This document shows positions 13,833 through 24,873 of a stretch of 64,000 nt of DNA, piece by piece. Source of the stretch: Sporodiniella umbellata. Its lineage: Eukaryota > Mucoromycota > Mucoromycetes > Mucorales > Rhizopodaceae. The notes under the pieces were generated by a model that made no database searches, was not told where the DNA came from, and was given only the letters and a program-made list of their open reading frames with translations. Position numbers and translations under genes: made by a program. The stretch covers positions 62,001 through 126,000 of the forward strand of contig JAIXMR010000044.1 in the NCBI GenBank assembly GCA_025677835.1, written 5' to 3'. Position 1 is the first letter of the stretch. Each line of letters begins with the position of its first letter.

Positions 13833-15024
13833 CAATAAGGGTTTTGAGAGAGGGAGAAGGAAATGTCAGAATAGCAAAAGAAAGAGAGAGACGATGAGAA
13901 AGATCAGAGGGTTGAAATAATAAAAAAAAAAAAAAAAAATAAGACGCCGAAGGGGAAGTATAAAACAGCTATTTATTTTCGTGCGACTAGCTTTGTTCTT
14001 TAATTCTCCAAGTGTATTTTTCGTGCTTTTCCTTATGTGCTTGTTTATAGATTCTGCATTGATACTGTATATCCCATCTATATTCTAAGAAAGCCTTGAT
14101 TCCATCGATCCTAACGGAGGCTTATAATGTGCTTATTTTTGCAAGGACAATAATGACAAAAAAAGAAAAAAAAAAGCGTGATACAAGACATTCACCTTGA
14201 GATTGAAATATGTTTTCTATAAACGTTTATCCACTATTCCTATAAGCTGTTTTCTGTATGTCTTGTATAGACCGTTTTTATGCAGGCTCATGGTGTTAAC
14301 GCACAGATTGTCAGCCAAAGATCAGAAGGAATTCTCGCTTTCATTTCGTATAAAAACAGTAGTCTTGACTGGAGAGTGAAATCGAGCTCTGTTTGAACAA
14401 GAAATTACAAAAAAGGTATTTTCTAATCCATACTCAGTGTTTCTTGTTTTTGTTGCTGCTGAAATTCTCATGGACAGATTTCTATTTTCAATTAGGCGCT
14501 TTGCACTGTTTATTGAAACAGATAGTAGATCAAAGGATTTCCAGGTGAATCCAAGAGACCCTTAAAGCGTTTCAGCTACTCACCGGCGGTCTCTTTATTA
14601 TAACAGGTGGCATCTGCCATATTATCGAGAGAGTATCAATGAGCTCATTCGTTCAATTGTGTCACTCAAGTTTAATCTCATTGTTACTGAAACAAAAATA
14701 TTTCTTAATTTGGGCAACATCGACTTTAAAAACCTCTGTTATGTCAGTGTAGGATATTTTTTTTTTTTTACCCCGCCTACAAAAGTTGTTAAACTTTTAC
14801 ACGCGGAAAAACAGTTCCTAAATTTTTGCCTTTTGCCCTTTTGTTTTTTTTTTTTTTTTTTTCTTTTCGTGTTTTTTTTTTCTATTGTTGTTTAATTGAG
14901 TAAAGTAGAAAGCAACCAAGGATAGGGTGAGGATGAAAAAGATAATTTATTTCTTAAAAAGAAGTACAGGAAATCAAAGAAACAGCGTGCGAGAGCTAAT
15001 AAACAAATGATAGCAAACAACGAT
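13833..15024. other. intergenic region
   Basis: Promoter side of the membrane-protein gene and 3' flank of the Qa-SNARE gene. It contains long A and T runs (13921-13939, 14847-14862). No coding signal was recognised. Confidence 0.5.
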
Positions 15025-16148
15025 TTATTTGGCTACCACAATAATCAGAGCAAGAACGCAGCCAACGACAGTAATAATTAATAATAAACAGCACATGTTT
15101 TTTCTTGCTTTTTTTTGGTGTCGGTTAGCCGTCGTTAATTCTTCCGACGCTTGTTTGGTATTGTGTGAAATGTGAAGGACATTTCCATATATGCTCTCTA
15201 AAACAAGACATTGGTTACACACAATGAAATCTAAAGCGTGCCCATTTACCTATGCCACTTTCTTGCTCGTTGACGAGCATTCCAAGGTCTCGAAAGATTT
15301 CGTTTAGCTCAGTGATACCCTGTTCAATGCCAGTAATTTCAGTTTCTCTTTCAGCTATTAGGGTTTCATTGTATTCAATCTCGTTATCTAGCGCTTCGAT
15401 TTGATTGCGTCTTTGACTGTCTTCTACTTGTAACTGCTGTTCCTGTTCGTGCTGCTCTTGCTCTCTAGAGTTCTCTAAAATGAGTCACTCAAATACACAT
15501 ACTCTGTCCCTTCTTACTCATCTACTTGGATCTGAAGAGCTGATGTGGAAGCCTTTTGTTTATCCACAAACTCTCTTTGCTTAGATACAGAGATTCTTTG
15601 GATCTTTTGAAATTCGGATAAAACTTTGTGAAAGTCTTTGGATAACTTTTGTTGCTCTAATTTTCTTTGTCGCTAAAGGGGTTGTTCAGTCAAAAATAGA
15701 TACTTTCAAAAGAATACCTTACAACTTTACTGGGCACAGTGGTCTGGTATTGGGTCAAGGATTTAATATCGTTGGTTGTATTTTTGATCAGCTCTCTCGT
15801 GGCTTCTGTTACGTCATGACTACAGAGTGTATAAGATACGTTTGAGGAATGGAATATTCTTACAGTTTATTGCGAGTATATGGGCTATCTTTTGAGGTCC
15901 CTAAGAATCCAACAAGTCGCTCGATACTTGTTATATTTCCGTTGATATGAAACACCTGCTGAGATACAGTCTGTGTCAACTTTTTATACTCCAAATCACC
16001 ACCATCTTGACATTTCAGCGTTAGTATAACACGTTGGGTTCATAATCATCATAAAAACACTGTTAATACCTCCTGCTTGAGTCTGGTTTTTGTTTCTGTT
16101 GGCATTGGAAGAACCACCTAATCCCTGCTCCAAGTCATTAAAGGACAT
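15025..16148 (-). CDS. PEP12-like: endosomal/vacuolar Qa-SNARE (syntaxin, Pep12/Syntaxin-7 type)
   Basis: A 286-aa syntaxin, matching the usual length of Pep12. Exons on the minus strand are 16148-16070, 16005-15864, 15819-15723, 15672-15526, 15472-15250 and 15197-15025. The N-terminal three-helix region contains FHINGNITSIERLVGFLGT. The SNARE helix reads ELNEIFRDLGMLVNEQES with the expected layer-zero Gln, and a C-terminal membrane anchor (CCLLLIITVVGCVLALIIVV) completes a tail-anchored protein. IFRDLGMLVNEQ is typical of the Pep12/Vam3 branch, which mediates fusion at late endosome and vacuole. The exon 4 donor (GTAGAT) is weak and is the least certain junction. The gene is divergent from RPF1 with 161 bp between the two ATGs. 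Confidence 0.93.
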
Positions 16149-16309
16149 AGTATTGGTATAGAAAAGAAATGATTGGTTCTCAGCCGTTTTTAATTTTTTA
16201 TGAAGAGTATTGCTCACTCTTTTGTTGCTTTTAAAAAAAGTCACTTTTTTCAAAATCAAAATAAATATTTTTTTTTTTTTTTATTGTGAATAGATCAATC
16301 GATTGAATC
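16149..16309. promoter_or_regulatory. shared divergent promoter region, SNARE / RPF1
   Basis: Only 161 bp separate the start codons of two divergently transcribed genes, so both core promoters and 5' UTRs must lie here. A T run at 16268-16282 is the most obvious sequence element. No TATA box can be assigned with confidence. Confidence 0.5.
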
Positions 16310-17379
16310 ATGCCCAAAGAAGCTATTCGTCCTTCAGACTTAAAAAACAAGCATAGAAGAGAAGATCTTCACCAAAAACAAAAACTTGAAAAACAAAAAG
16401 CCAAATCCAAGAAGAGAAGAGAAAGAGCGAAATTAGAAGAAAAGAATCCTGAATTAAAAGAGGTTTGTTGTAGGGAATAGCAACCGTTGACTCAAACGAG
16501 TTATTAGAAACGTTTAGAGGAAAATGTGCCAAAGACTTTAGATAACACAAGAGAAGCGGATGAAACTATTAGTGAACAACCTGACGACGAGGTGGCTCAG
16601 GATGAAGCGATGGACGAACTCTCTTCCTATTTTAGTGGAAAGACACCCAAGATACTTGTGACTACCAGCAAGAAATGTTCACCCAATGGCTACGATTTTT
16701 GTGCTGAACTTGTTTCTATGTTTCCAGATTCACAGTTTGCTAAACGCGGGCCAAAGCATGAATTGAAGGATGTGATAAAGATTGCCAAGGAGAAAGAATT
16801 CACCGACTTGCTTCTTGTGAACGAAGATAGAAAAGTGCCCAGTAAGATTTTAAGAGAGGCAGCCGAAAAAAAAACAAAAAAAAAAACAAATACTGACATT
16901 CTTGATTAGATGCTATTACTCTGATTCATTTGCCTAATGGACCTACAGCTTATTTCAAACTGACAGGATTTGTTCCAGCAAAAAGCATTTTGGTAAGTGA
17001 TAGAGCTGAACTAGGTTTGTATCTCATATAGGCTTAGAACCATGGCCGTGTCACTGCGCATAACCCCGAATTGATTTTGAACAACTTCAACACAAGACTT
17101 GGACATACCGTCGGTCGTATGTTCCAAGCACTTTTACCCCAAGTGCCTGAATTCCAAGGCAGACAGGTGATCACCTTCCACAATCAACGTGACTTTATTT
17201 TTGTACGCCGTCACCGTTATGTGTTTAGAGATACGGAAAAGGTGGGGCTGCAAGAATTGGGACCCAAGTTTACATTGAAATTGCGTTGGTTACAGAAGGG
17301 AGTTTACCAAAGAGACGGGGAGTACGAATGGATGTTCAAGCCTGAAATGGAAATCAGTAGAAAAAAGTTCTTTTTGTAA
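16310..17379 (+). CDS. RPF1: ribosome production factor 1, Brix-domain protein
   Basis: Nucleolar 60S assembly factor, 303 aa (yeast Rpf1 is about 295). Exons are 16310-16462, 16508-16841, 16910-16992 and 17038-17379. The Lys/Arg-rich N-terminus precedes a Brix domain from about residue 93 ([11 protein letters not shown]), with [47 protein letters not shown] and [15 protein letters not shown]. These are family signatures; Rpf1 acts with Rpp1/Rrp15 in 27S pre-rRNA processing and 5S RNP incorporation. Reading through intron 2 would add a spurious Lys-rich tail before a stop; splicing A|GTAAGA to the TTAG at 16909 restores [13 protein letters not shown]. The last intron uses the second of two nearby AGs, since the first would bring in a stop. 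Confidence 0.95.
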
Positions 17380-17537
17380 TTAAACAAGTGTACATTTTTT
17401 ATTTTGAACGACTTGGGTTTATTAAGATGATGTTTTTTTTTTCTTTTTTTTTTATAAAAAAAAAAGAGGGGTGAGTGAGTGTGTGTGAGAGAGTATGAAG
17501 TTGTATATTATATGGGTACATATAGTCTATATACGAT

Positions 17538-18746
17538 TTAGTATGCCTTTTCCAAAGCTTGCTTGAGATCGGCGATCAAGTCTTCCTTGTTTTCAATACC
17601 GATAGAGACACGAACCAAGGTATCGGTGATACCCAGGATAGCACGGTCTTCAGGGCTAACAGAGCCGTGTGTCATGATAGCAGGGACTTCGACAAGAGAC
17701 TCCACGCCACCCAAGGACTCAGCCAGGGTGATGTGTTGGAGGTTTTGCAAGAAGCCGTTGACGTTATTCAAGTCACCCTTCATACGGAAGGAGATCATAC
17801 CACCAAAACCGCTTTGTTGTCTCTTGGCCAATTCGTGTTCAGGGTGGGAGGGAAGACCGGGGTAGATGACTTCTTCAACATGTGCGTTGGTTTGCAAGTA
17901 TTCGGCCACGGCTTGTGCGTTCTCAGCGTGTCTTTGCATACGAACTTCCAAAGTCATCAAACCACGACGAGCAAGGAAACAATCGAAAGCAGAAGGCACA
18001 GCACCCAAGGAGTTTTGCATAAACTTGAGGTTTTCGTAAACCTCTTGGTTGTTGGTGACAGCAACGCCCATAACAACATCAGAGTGACCGTTGATGTACT
18101 TGGTGACAGAGTGAACAACCACATCAGCGCCTAAAGCAATGGGGTTTTGGAAGTAGGGAGACATGAAGGTGTTGTCTACTACAAGAATAGCTCCATGGGC
18201 ATGGGCGCGTTCAGCAATGGCCTTAATGTCAATCACGCGAAGAGTAGGGTTGGTGGGGGTTTCGATCCAAACCATCTTGGTGTTGGGCTTGAACTCCTTT
18301 TCAATGTTGGCAGCATTGCTCAAGTTGACAAAAGAAGTCTCAATGCCCAAGTTGACAGCAACCTTAGTAAAGTAACGGTAGGTACCGCCATAGACATCGT
18401 TTACAGAGATCAAGTGAGCTCCCTTTTGGAGAGAGTTTACAATGGTAGCTGTAGTGGCAGAACCAGAAGCAAAGGCAAGACCGTACTTGGCACCTTCGAG
18501 CTGGGCAATGGCATCCTCAAAGTTGTTACGGTTGGGGTTACCAGATCGAGAGTATTCAAAACCCTAGACGTACCGTGTGAATATTTTTTTTTTTTTTGAC
18601 TATCCCTTTGAGTTACTTACAGTGTGTACACCAGCAGCAGATTGCTTATAGGTAGTAGAGAGGGAAAGAGCAGGAATAACAGCACCAGTAGTAGGGTCAG
18701 GGTGTTGAGCAGCGTGAACAGCGCGAGTTCCGAATCCAGTAGACAT
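17538..18746 (-). CDS. CYS3: cystathionine gamma-lyase
   Basis: PLP enzyme of transsulfuration that cleaves cystathionine to cysteine, 2-oxobutyrate and ammonia, in the cytosol. It is 383 aa in two exons on the minus strand, 18746-18621 and 18563-17538. N-terminal marks are FGTRAVHAAQHPDPTTGAV and the PLP-phosphate region FEYSRSGNPNR. The Schiff-base lysine lies in SVTKYINGHSDVVMG. Other family elements are NLGIETSFVNL, WIETPTNPTLRV and LAESLGGVESLVE. Length and motifs fit Cys3 rather than the longer fungal cystathionine gamma-synthases, but Met-gamma-lyase-like relatives share this fold. Codon choice is strongly biased, suggesting high expression. Confidence 0.95.
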
Positions 18747-19672
18747 TTTCAATAGATAATTATTAAGCAAAGAAGAGCAATATCAACAGAAAAGAAGAAA
18801 GTTTAACAAAAAAATTAAATTTTTCCTATTTATTACATGCATCTGTGACGGGGAACAATGGCACTTTCAATAATTTCTAAGCACCGCATGTTTCATTGGC
18901 TCATATAATGATGAAATTTATCCTAACTTTTTGTCTATAATTCTTCTACTTCCATTCGTCCTCCACCACAGTCCGGCCGATGGATAGTGTCGGTTATAAA
19001 AAAAAAAGTAATTGTCGGCTACAGAAAACTTAAATAGTTCAACTAAATAGTAAACGCGTTTTGTCTGAATGACATATTTAGGATCAAAAACAGCGCGAAT
19101 AAAAACACAAGCAAGCTGTAGGCATAATCTATATAGCAGCACAATCAACCTATAGCAACAGTCTGTGAGGTTGTATTCAATGAAACCCTAATAAATGAAA
19201 GAGAAACTCTAGCGATAGCCAGGTTGTCTGTCCCCAATCAGATTGGCGGCTATACAAAAATGATTGGCGGCCCATCAAAGCGGGTTCAGTCACGTCAAGC
19301 TTGACTGAATTCAACTTTTTTTGAAGCCTACTTTAAGGCCCCGAGTAGTTTGTGTTTTTCCAGAGCAAATACAAAAGCCAAAACTCACATGAGATAATAT
19401 TTGAGGTGAGGTAATAAGATCGATTGCAGCACAATTCGTATTTTTTTTTAAAAAAATTAAAGAAATGGAAAATATGTATATGGTGTTACCTATCTTGATT
19501 TGTCATATACGTTGTGTTGCGCAGTTGTTTCTTTTTTTTTTTTTTCAATAGATCATAGCCAGAGCATTCATAAACAATCGGCACTGTTTGTCATTACTCA
19601 AAAGTTTACTAATCGTCGGTCGTTACTAGTCTATTTCGCTCTTTGATTATTGTCCTTCTAACTTTATCCTGT

Positions 19673-19706
<34 letters not shown>

Positions 19707-21241
19707 TAGAGCAGTAAAAACGCTAAGGCAACCTTTATGTTAGTCTTTACAGGCAGTAAATATACTTTCATATAGTGCAATCTTATTTCTGATGTTCGTT
19801 TCATCTAAAGATATAGTCAAAGGTGACAAAGACTTCCCACTTGACCGAAAGTATAACGTTTCTACTTGCGTCACTTCTGACACATGTATTTTCCCGCATC
19901 TTCCTATCAATCGTACTGGGTGTTGGTCACAGCCTTTTGTGTTTTGTTTGTAATATATTTGGGTTTTTATTGCTTTCAGTTGCTTTTGGCTTTGATACTA
20001 TTGACATGGTCCATGATTTACTTTGACCAAGTGTTTTACTCAGAAAATAGGAGACTTGGTGAAGCAAAGTTTGAGAACGTGATAAAAGTTCTTCAAACTA
20101 CATCTTATTTTCCTTCTTAAAAAAAAAAATTTCTCACCCCCCTTCTTCTTTAGACCTTTCAAACCAAGCATTAACCAATTTTATGCAAAAAGGTTATAAG
20201 GGTGAGAAACAATATACAAAAAAGCAAATTGTGCCCAAAAAAGAAACTTTAAAATAAAATTTTAGGTTAGGTACGTGCCACATTGTCAGACTTCATTTTG
20301 TTAACATAGACGCTACACGTTGTTCTCAGTGCCCCTTTAACAAACTGTGTTTTTTTTTTTTACTTCTGAATAAAATAATTGTTTACATAAAGTTTTATCA
20401 ATAGAGATGTATGGGTTTTTGTAGCCGTCAGATTTTCTATCTGGAAAATCAAGGCAACCACAACCCAAAGACTTTTCGAAAAGTATGACAAACAAAAGTG
20501 GTATATGGTAACAAAAGGAACTAGCTTTTTTTTTAAAAAAAAAAAAAAATGTGTTTGAGCACTTGTTTTATCTGTGTCTTTTACCATTTCAAACTTGAGT
20601 TTAACAAATCTATACATGTATATTCATTCGTACAAGGTTTTTAAAGATATAGCAGGTATGTCTAACGCTTTCAGTTTAAAGAAAGACAAAGAGACTTTGT
20701 ATCCACTAGATACGTAGTATAAACAACATGTGTAGAGCTTATAAACTTCCATTTTTTTATTGTACGCTAGTTCAAACAAACCATACCAATATAAAAGATA
20801 AAAAAAAATCCAGAGTACGCCTTGGGGCTGTTGTTTTATAGGTTGAACAGTGAAATCACAAAGTACGAGAAAGTATGATCTTATTGTAAACTACATTTTT
20901 TTGTGGCCAACGGTTCTCTTTCGGAATCTCAAGTATCCTGGGAAAATTGTTCATATCAATATAACCTTAACATCAGGTAAAAGAGAAACACAACAAAAAA
21001 AGGCAAGGGGCTATTTTCTTGGTTTTATTTTTATGTTAAAGATGCAATTTTTTTGGTCTTTACTACAGAAGTTGTATATAAAAAAAAAAGGAAAGGAGAG
21101 GAAGTGTATATAAAAAAAGAGGGAATATAAAAACGTTATTTCTTTTCAAGTATTAGAGGGGAAAATGTACATTCTACTACATCAAGTTAAGAGGATCCAG
21201 CCAAGCCAATATAATATATAACACTGTCCTTTTTTTTTTTT
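18747..21241. other. intergenic region without a convincing gene
   Basis: About 2.5 kb of AT-rich sequence. A T21A14 tract lies at 19672-19706 and a T9A14 tract at 20526-20548. A 78-codon frame with an ATG at 19884-20120 (+) encodes a hydrophobic stretch and a short charged tail. It lacks any family resemblance and is considered doubtful. Confidence 0.45.
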
Positions 21242-22392
21242 TTAGTTGATGCCATCAGATAAGTTGAGTAATAATTGAGCTAAACACCGCTTTGTAGCGC
21301 TATCGTCTTTTAAAGCTTGATGGAAAGTCGAGTCACGAAGAGGTTCAGGGAGACACTGGCGTAATGCTTCACGTGCTCTGTAACAAACGGTTAGCTCAAA
21401 CCCATACAATTTGTAGAATGCTTACCTTGGGTTTTCCGATAATCTCAAATAACAACGGATGACATGCTTCAAAAGGCGCATGGCTTGGTTTTCTACAAGT
21501 TGGTTTACCATGTTGTGCAGTACGGTAGCTACTGCATAGAAACGTTCATATGTTTGACAAATATAATACTAGAAGAGTTAATTAGCAAACAGGTCTTATT
21601 TCAAAAAAAAAAAAAAGAGTTTCCTACCAAGCCAGTCTCATCCAAGAGAATCTTCTGGACGACAAATATGGCTACAGTCTTTGAAAGCTCGCTGCCCGAT
21701 TCCATGATACGAAGACAGAGAGGGATAATTTCAGTAGACAATAAGAAGCTAATCACTTCAGGGTTATCGTTCTAAAAAATATTGGTTGAGTTTTAGTCAA
21801 AAAGTGCATTGATCTTCCTACCTTCACTAAAGCACCGATGACACCAAGGCTGGTCAATCTAAGGTATTCAAAAGCTCGCGATTTTGTAGTTGTGTTTAAG
21901 AAAGGATAAAGATAGAGTGGGATATGAGCTAAGAACGTGTTAAATGTACAGTTCCTTTCACTTTACTTATGGTCAATACGTACCTTGAAGAAAAAGGCTA
22001 CGTGTTTCGTTATGGTTTGCCACACATTGAAGCAAGGCAAGTGCATTACATACTCTGTTTGAAGCTCCTCCACTCAATGTAGGCGGGTTCAATAATGGGT
22101 AAACAGTGATGATTTCTTGAAGTAAGACAGGGATAACGCCTAATTGAACCACAAACATATTACAATAAATGATGAGTAAACCTATTTTTTTTTTTTTTTT
22201 TTTTTGGAAAAACACTATTGCGTATAATATACGCGCATCTACACACGTATGCATACAAACATACATATACGCATACAAACACACAATGTCAGTATCTATT
22301 TACACAAACACTAAATCATTATTTCTTTCTTTGCCTTCTTGTTGTATAAGTAGACATTTGTGTGTATTAAGGCAGTTGCGAAAATAAAACGA

Positions 22393-22448
<56 letters not shown>

Positions 22449-22924
22449 TGTATATATGTGTATCTCCTTAAAATTGCCTTTTCCATCCCCTTACCATAAG
22501 AATACCATAGAATAAGAGCTAAATCTTCAAACTGCTCTCGCTTTTTACTCAAATCCAATAGAGCTTGTTCTCTTGTAGAGGGATTTAATAATTCCAAGAC
22601 AAGACCATAAATTTTTTCCTCATCTAGTTGGGCTAATTTGTGTTGTTGTTGGGCAGCAACAGCAGCAGCTGCAGCAGCGGCAGCGGCAGCCTCTTGTTGC
22701 TGTTGCTGAATGTAGTTCATGGTCATGGCTTGAGAGGGGTTATTCATCATTTGGGCATAAACGAAAGGATCGTTGTTAGCTCCATTGGACCGCATGGTAG
22801 GAAAATGCTGGGACAGCGCGTTGTTGGGAAGTGATGCTGTCAACGGATTAACGGCTGCTTGAGCTGCTGCATTGGCTAAGGAGGATTGCTGAAGGTATTG
22901 ATGAAGATGTGAATTGGGATGCAT
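21242..22924 (-). CDS. CAF40: CCR4-NOT complex subunit CAF40/CNOT9 (Rcd1)
   Basis: A 371-aa Rcd1-family protein; yeast Caf40 is of similar size. Exons on the minus strand are 22924-22495, 22139-21984, 21928-21822, 21771-21628, 21568-21426 and 21377-21242. The N-terminus is low complexity with polyGln and polyAla runs (about residues 70-95). The conserved armadillo-type Rcd1 domain follows, with [70 protein letters not shown] and [19 protein letters not shown]. In other eukaryotes it binds the NOT1 scaffold and RNA-binding cofactors in mRNA deadenylation. Intron 1 is long (355 nt) and carries a 49-bp GT microsatellite. All six exons join in phase. Confidence 0.96.
22398..22446. repeat. (GT)n dinucleotide microsatellite in CAF40 intron 1
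   Basis: Uninterrupted GT/TG units for about 49 bp on the + strand. On the transcribed sense strand of CAF40 it is an (AC)n tract close to the 5' splice site of intron 1. Confidence 0.97.
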
Positions 22925-23618
22925 TTTTCGAAAAAGGATGTACGTTATATAAAAAATTAAAAGGGAAAAAAAATGTTTAGCCTAAAAAATTGTTTTATAG
23001 TTCCACTACTCAGTACACGTGATTTGAAAAATTACTTTCTTTTTTCAGAGGAGTGAATTACAACATAACTGCACAGTATCTCTTAGTCTCTGTACTATTT
23101 TGGCCCATAAAAGGTTTTTTTTTCGCTCGCGAATACATCGATTGCTTGATCTTTTTTTTTTTTTGTTCTACTAAGTCTCTTTCTGGTCTGACTTTTGGAA
23201 GCGAGCTTTCACCCCCTCTTTTGCTTTGTCCTTTTTGTTTTTTTTTTAAAAAAAACTTCAATTCCGTCCTCTTTTAATTACTTTTATAAACTTTTTTCAG
23301 AAAGTTTTCGTATAGTTATGAGACAATTTTTAGTCAGCAGAAATGAAAAACCTGTTCGCTCAAGAAAAAAGCAAAAACAGCTTATTGAAAAAAATTGTAC
23401 ACTCTGCATACAGTTTAGCATATAGTATGCTACTTGACGTTTTCGTAGTGGTATGAACATATCAAAATAGCACAGAGAGAAAACGCCTGTTACATAAGTA
23501 TCAGAGTGAATATTAAGACTTGTTCATTATAGTGCTGTTCTTTTGTCTAGTCTTATTGTTTTCTACCTTTTAAGCATTTACACCTATCACCAAATACAAC
23601 AGAGACTTTAAATAGCTT
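22925..23618. other. intergenic region between CAF40 and the TIR element
   Basis: CAF40 promoter side. Frames at 23053-23425 are Phe/Lys-rich and arise from T-runs followed by A-runs (T10A8 at 23238-23255). No gene recognised. Confidence 0.45.
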
Positions 23619-23731
23619 ACGGCTTTTCGTTAAAGTCTAGTGAAGAGCTTATGAAAAGGATAAGATTAAACAGTTTTGTTTGATATAACGAGGTACAAAC
23701 TGGGTTAAGTTTGTGAGGCATTTGGCTTGGA
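23619..23731 (+). repeat. left terminal inverted repeat
   Basis: 113-bp arm beginning ACGGCTTTTCG and ending GGCTTGGA. It matches the reverse complement of 24484-24596 with five transitions. Confidence 0.9.
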
Positions 23732-24483
23732 CTACCTTTTTCTTTTTTTGGAGCAAAAAGTTGATATAAAAACACGGTTTGCTAAAGTCCAGCTAACCAA
23801 ATAATTTACCACCAGTTACTGGAGCACCGTTTGATGTTCTTGAAAATCATTTAAAGACAATTTTCGTACATGGTCAAGAATTGTATGATTGTTTTAGTGT
23901 GGGTTTGTAGTCGTGGCTGTGTACGGACAACACTCTCAATTATGTGTTGTAAACTCAAGCGTTTAGGCATTGAAATATTTCAAAAACGAACTTTGGGTCT
24001 TGAGATCGAAGTATGTAGTGTTTGAGTGCACTAACAAAAAGCAATCCTTTGTAGAAACATTGTTCTATTTGCGCACAATATCCTTATAGAAGAGGGTGGC
24101 AGATACACTTCGTTTACAAAGGCTAGTAACCTAGGCTGATACAGCTAATTCTAAAAAGCAATGGTTAGTTTCCCTTTTTATTATATATCTAACAATTTGT
24201 GTTCAGTACTTAGTTTCATAGTAAATACTTCTCTGACGATAAACCTGCGGTACCGAATAGGAAGAGCACTGTATCTTATTAGTGGTAGTAAAGATGGTAT
24301 TTTAAGATTATATTTATAAGCAGTGTTCATACTTTTCATATTTATCCGCTTTGTAAACAGGACAACCTTGTATTCAATCTAATATAGCAGATAACGATGC
24401 TCCCCATTATAAAAGCGAAGTGTCTTTTTTTTTGGCGATATCCAGGTCTTAGAAAAATACAGTTACGTATGTTCAGTTTTGCA

Positions 24484-24596
24484 TCCGAGCCAAATGCCCC
24501 ATAAACTTAACCCAGTTTGTACCTCGTTATATCAAACAAAACTGTTTAATCTTATCTTTTTCATAAGCTCTTCACTAGACTTTAACGAAAAGTCGT
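24484..24596 (-). repeat. right terminal inverted repeat
   Basis: 113-bp arm, the inverted partner of 23619-23731. It ends 277 bp upstream of the WNK kinase start codon, so it may lie in that gene's promoter region. Confidence 0.9.
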
Positions 24597-24873
24597 GAGT
24601 CACTTACAGTCTCCTAAAAAATAAACTACTCTGAACTTCATTTTGTGGTGTGCACCTATTTTCTATATCTGTCCATTAAAAATTGTTTCAGGTGTACAAT
24701 TTTTTTTTGGTAAATGAAATTAATTCCCAAAGTGTACGAAAAAGGTGTACCTCAATTCTTTTTTTTTTTTTTTTTACTTTTCTTTCTTTATTTCTGTTTC
24801 CAACAGTGATGTGGGAGTGGTGAATCTTCGTTGCAACACACTTAAACCTAACAGCAAATACCTTATTATAATC

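Larger units (their letters stand above)
23619..24596. mobile_element. 978-bp non-autonomous element with 113-bp terminal inverted repeats
   Basis: Bases 23619-23731 are repeated in inverted orientation at 24484-24596. Direct comparison shows 108 of 113 positions identical, and the five differences (arm positions 4, 40, 95, 98 and 110) are all transitions. The 752-bp interior contains no open frame above 60 codons and no transposase signature, so this would be a non-autonomous, MITE- or foldback-like element. No convincing target-site duplication is visible (flanks end in agctt and gagtc). A recent internally deleted DNA transposon is the best reading; a chance or replication-derived inverted duplication is the alternative. 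Confidence 0.75.

Noticed and set aside
16842..16909. Lys-rich C-terminal end of an RPF1 reading frame ([10 protein letters not shown])
   Set aside because: Intron read-through; splicing to 16910 restores the conserved Brix sequence.
17559..18599. Several long plus-strand frames opposite cystathionine gamma-lyase
   Set aside because: They are the antisense shadow of a strongly codon-biased gene; the minus strand has intact PLP-enzyme motifs.
19884..20120. 78-codon frame with a membrane-like segment
   Set aside because: ATG present, but hydrophobicity follows from T-richness and there is no conserved motif; kept only as a note in the intergenic entry.
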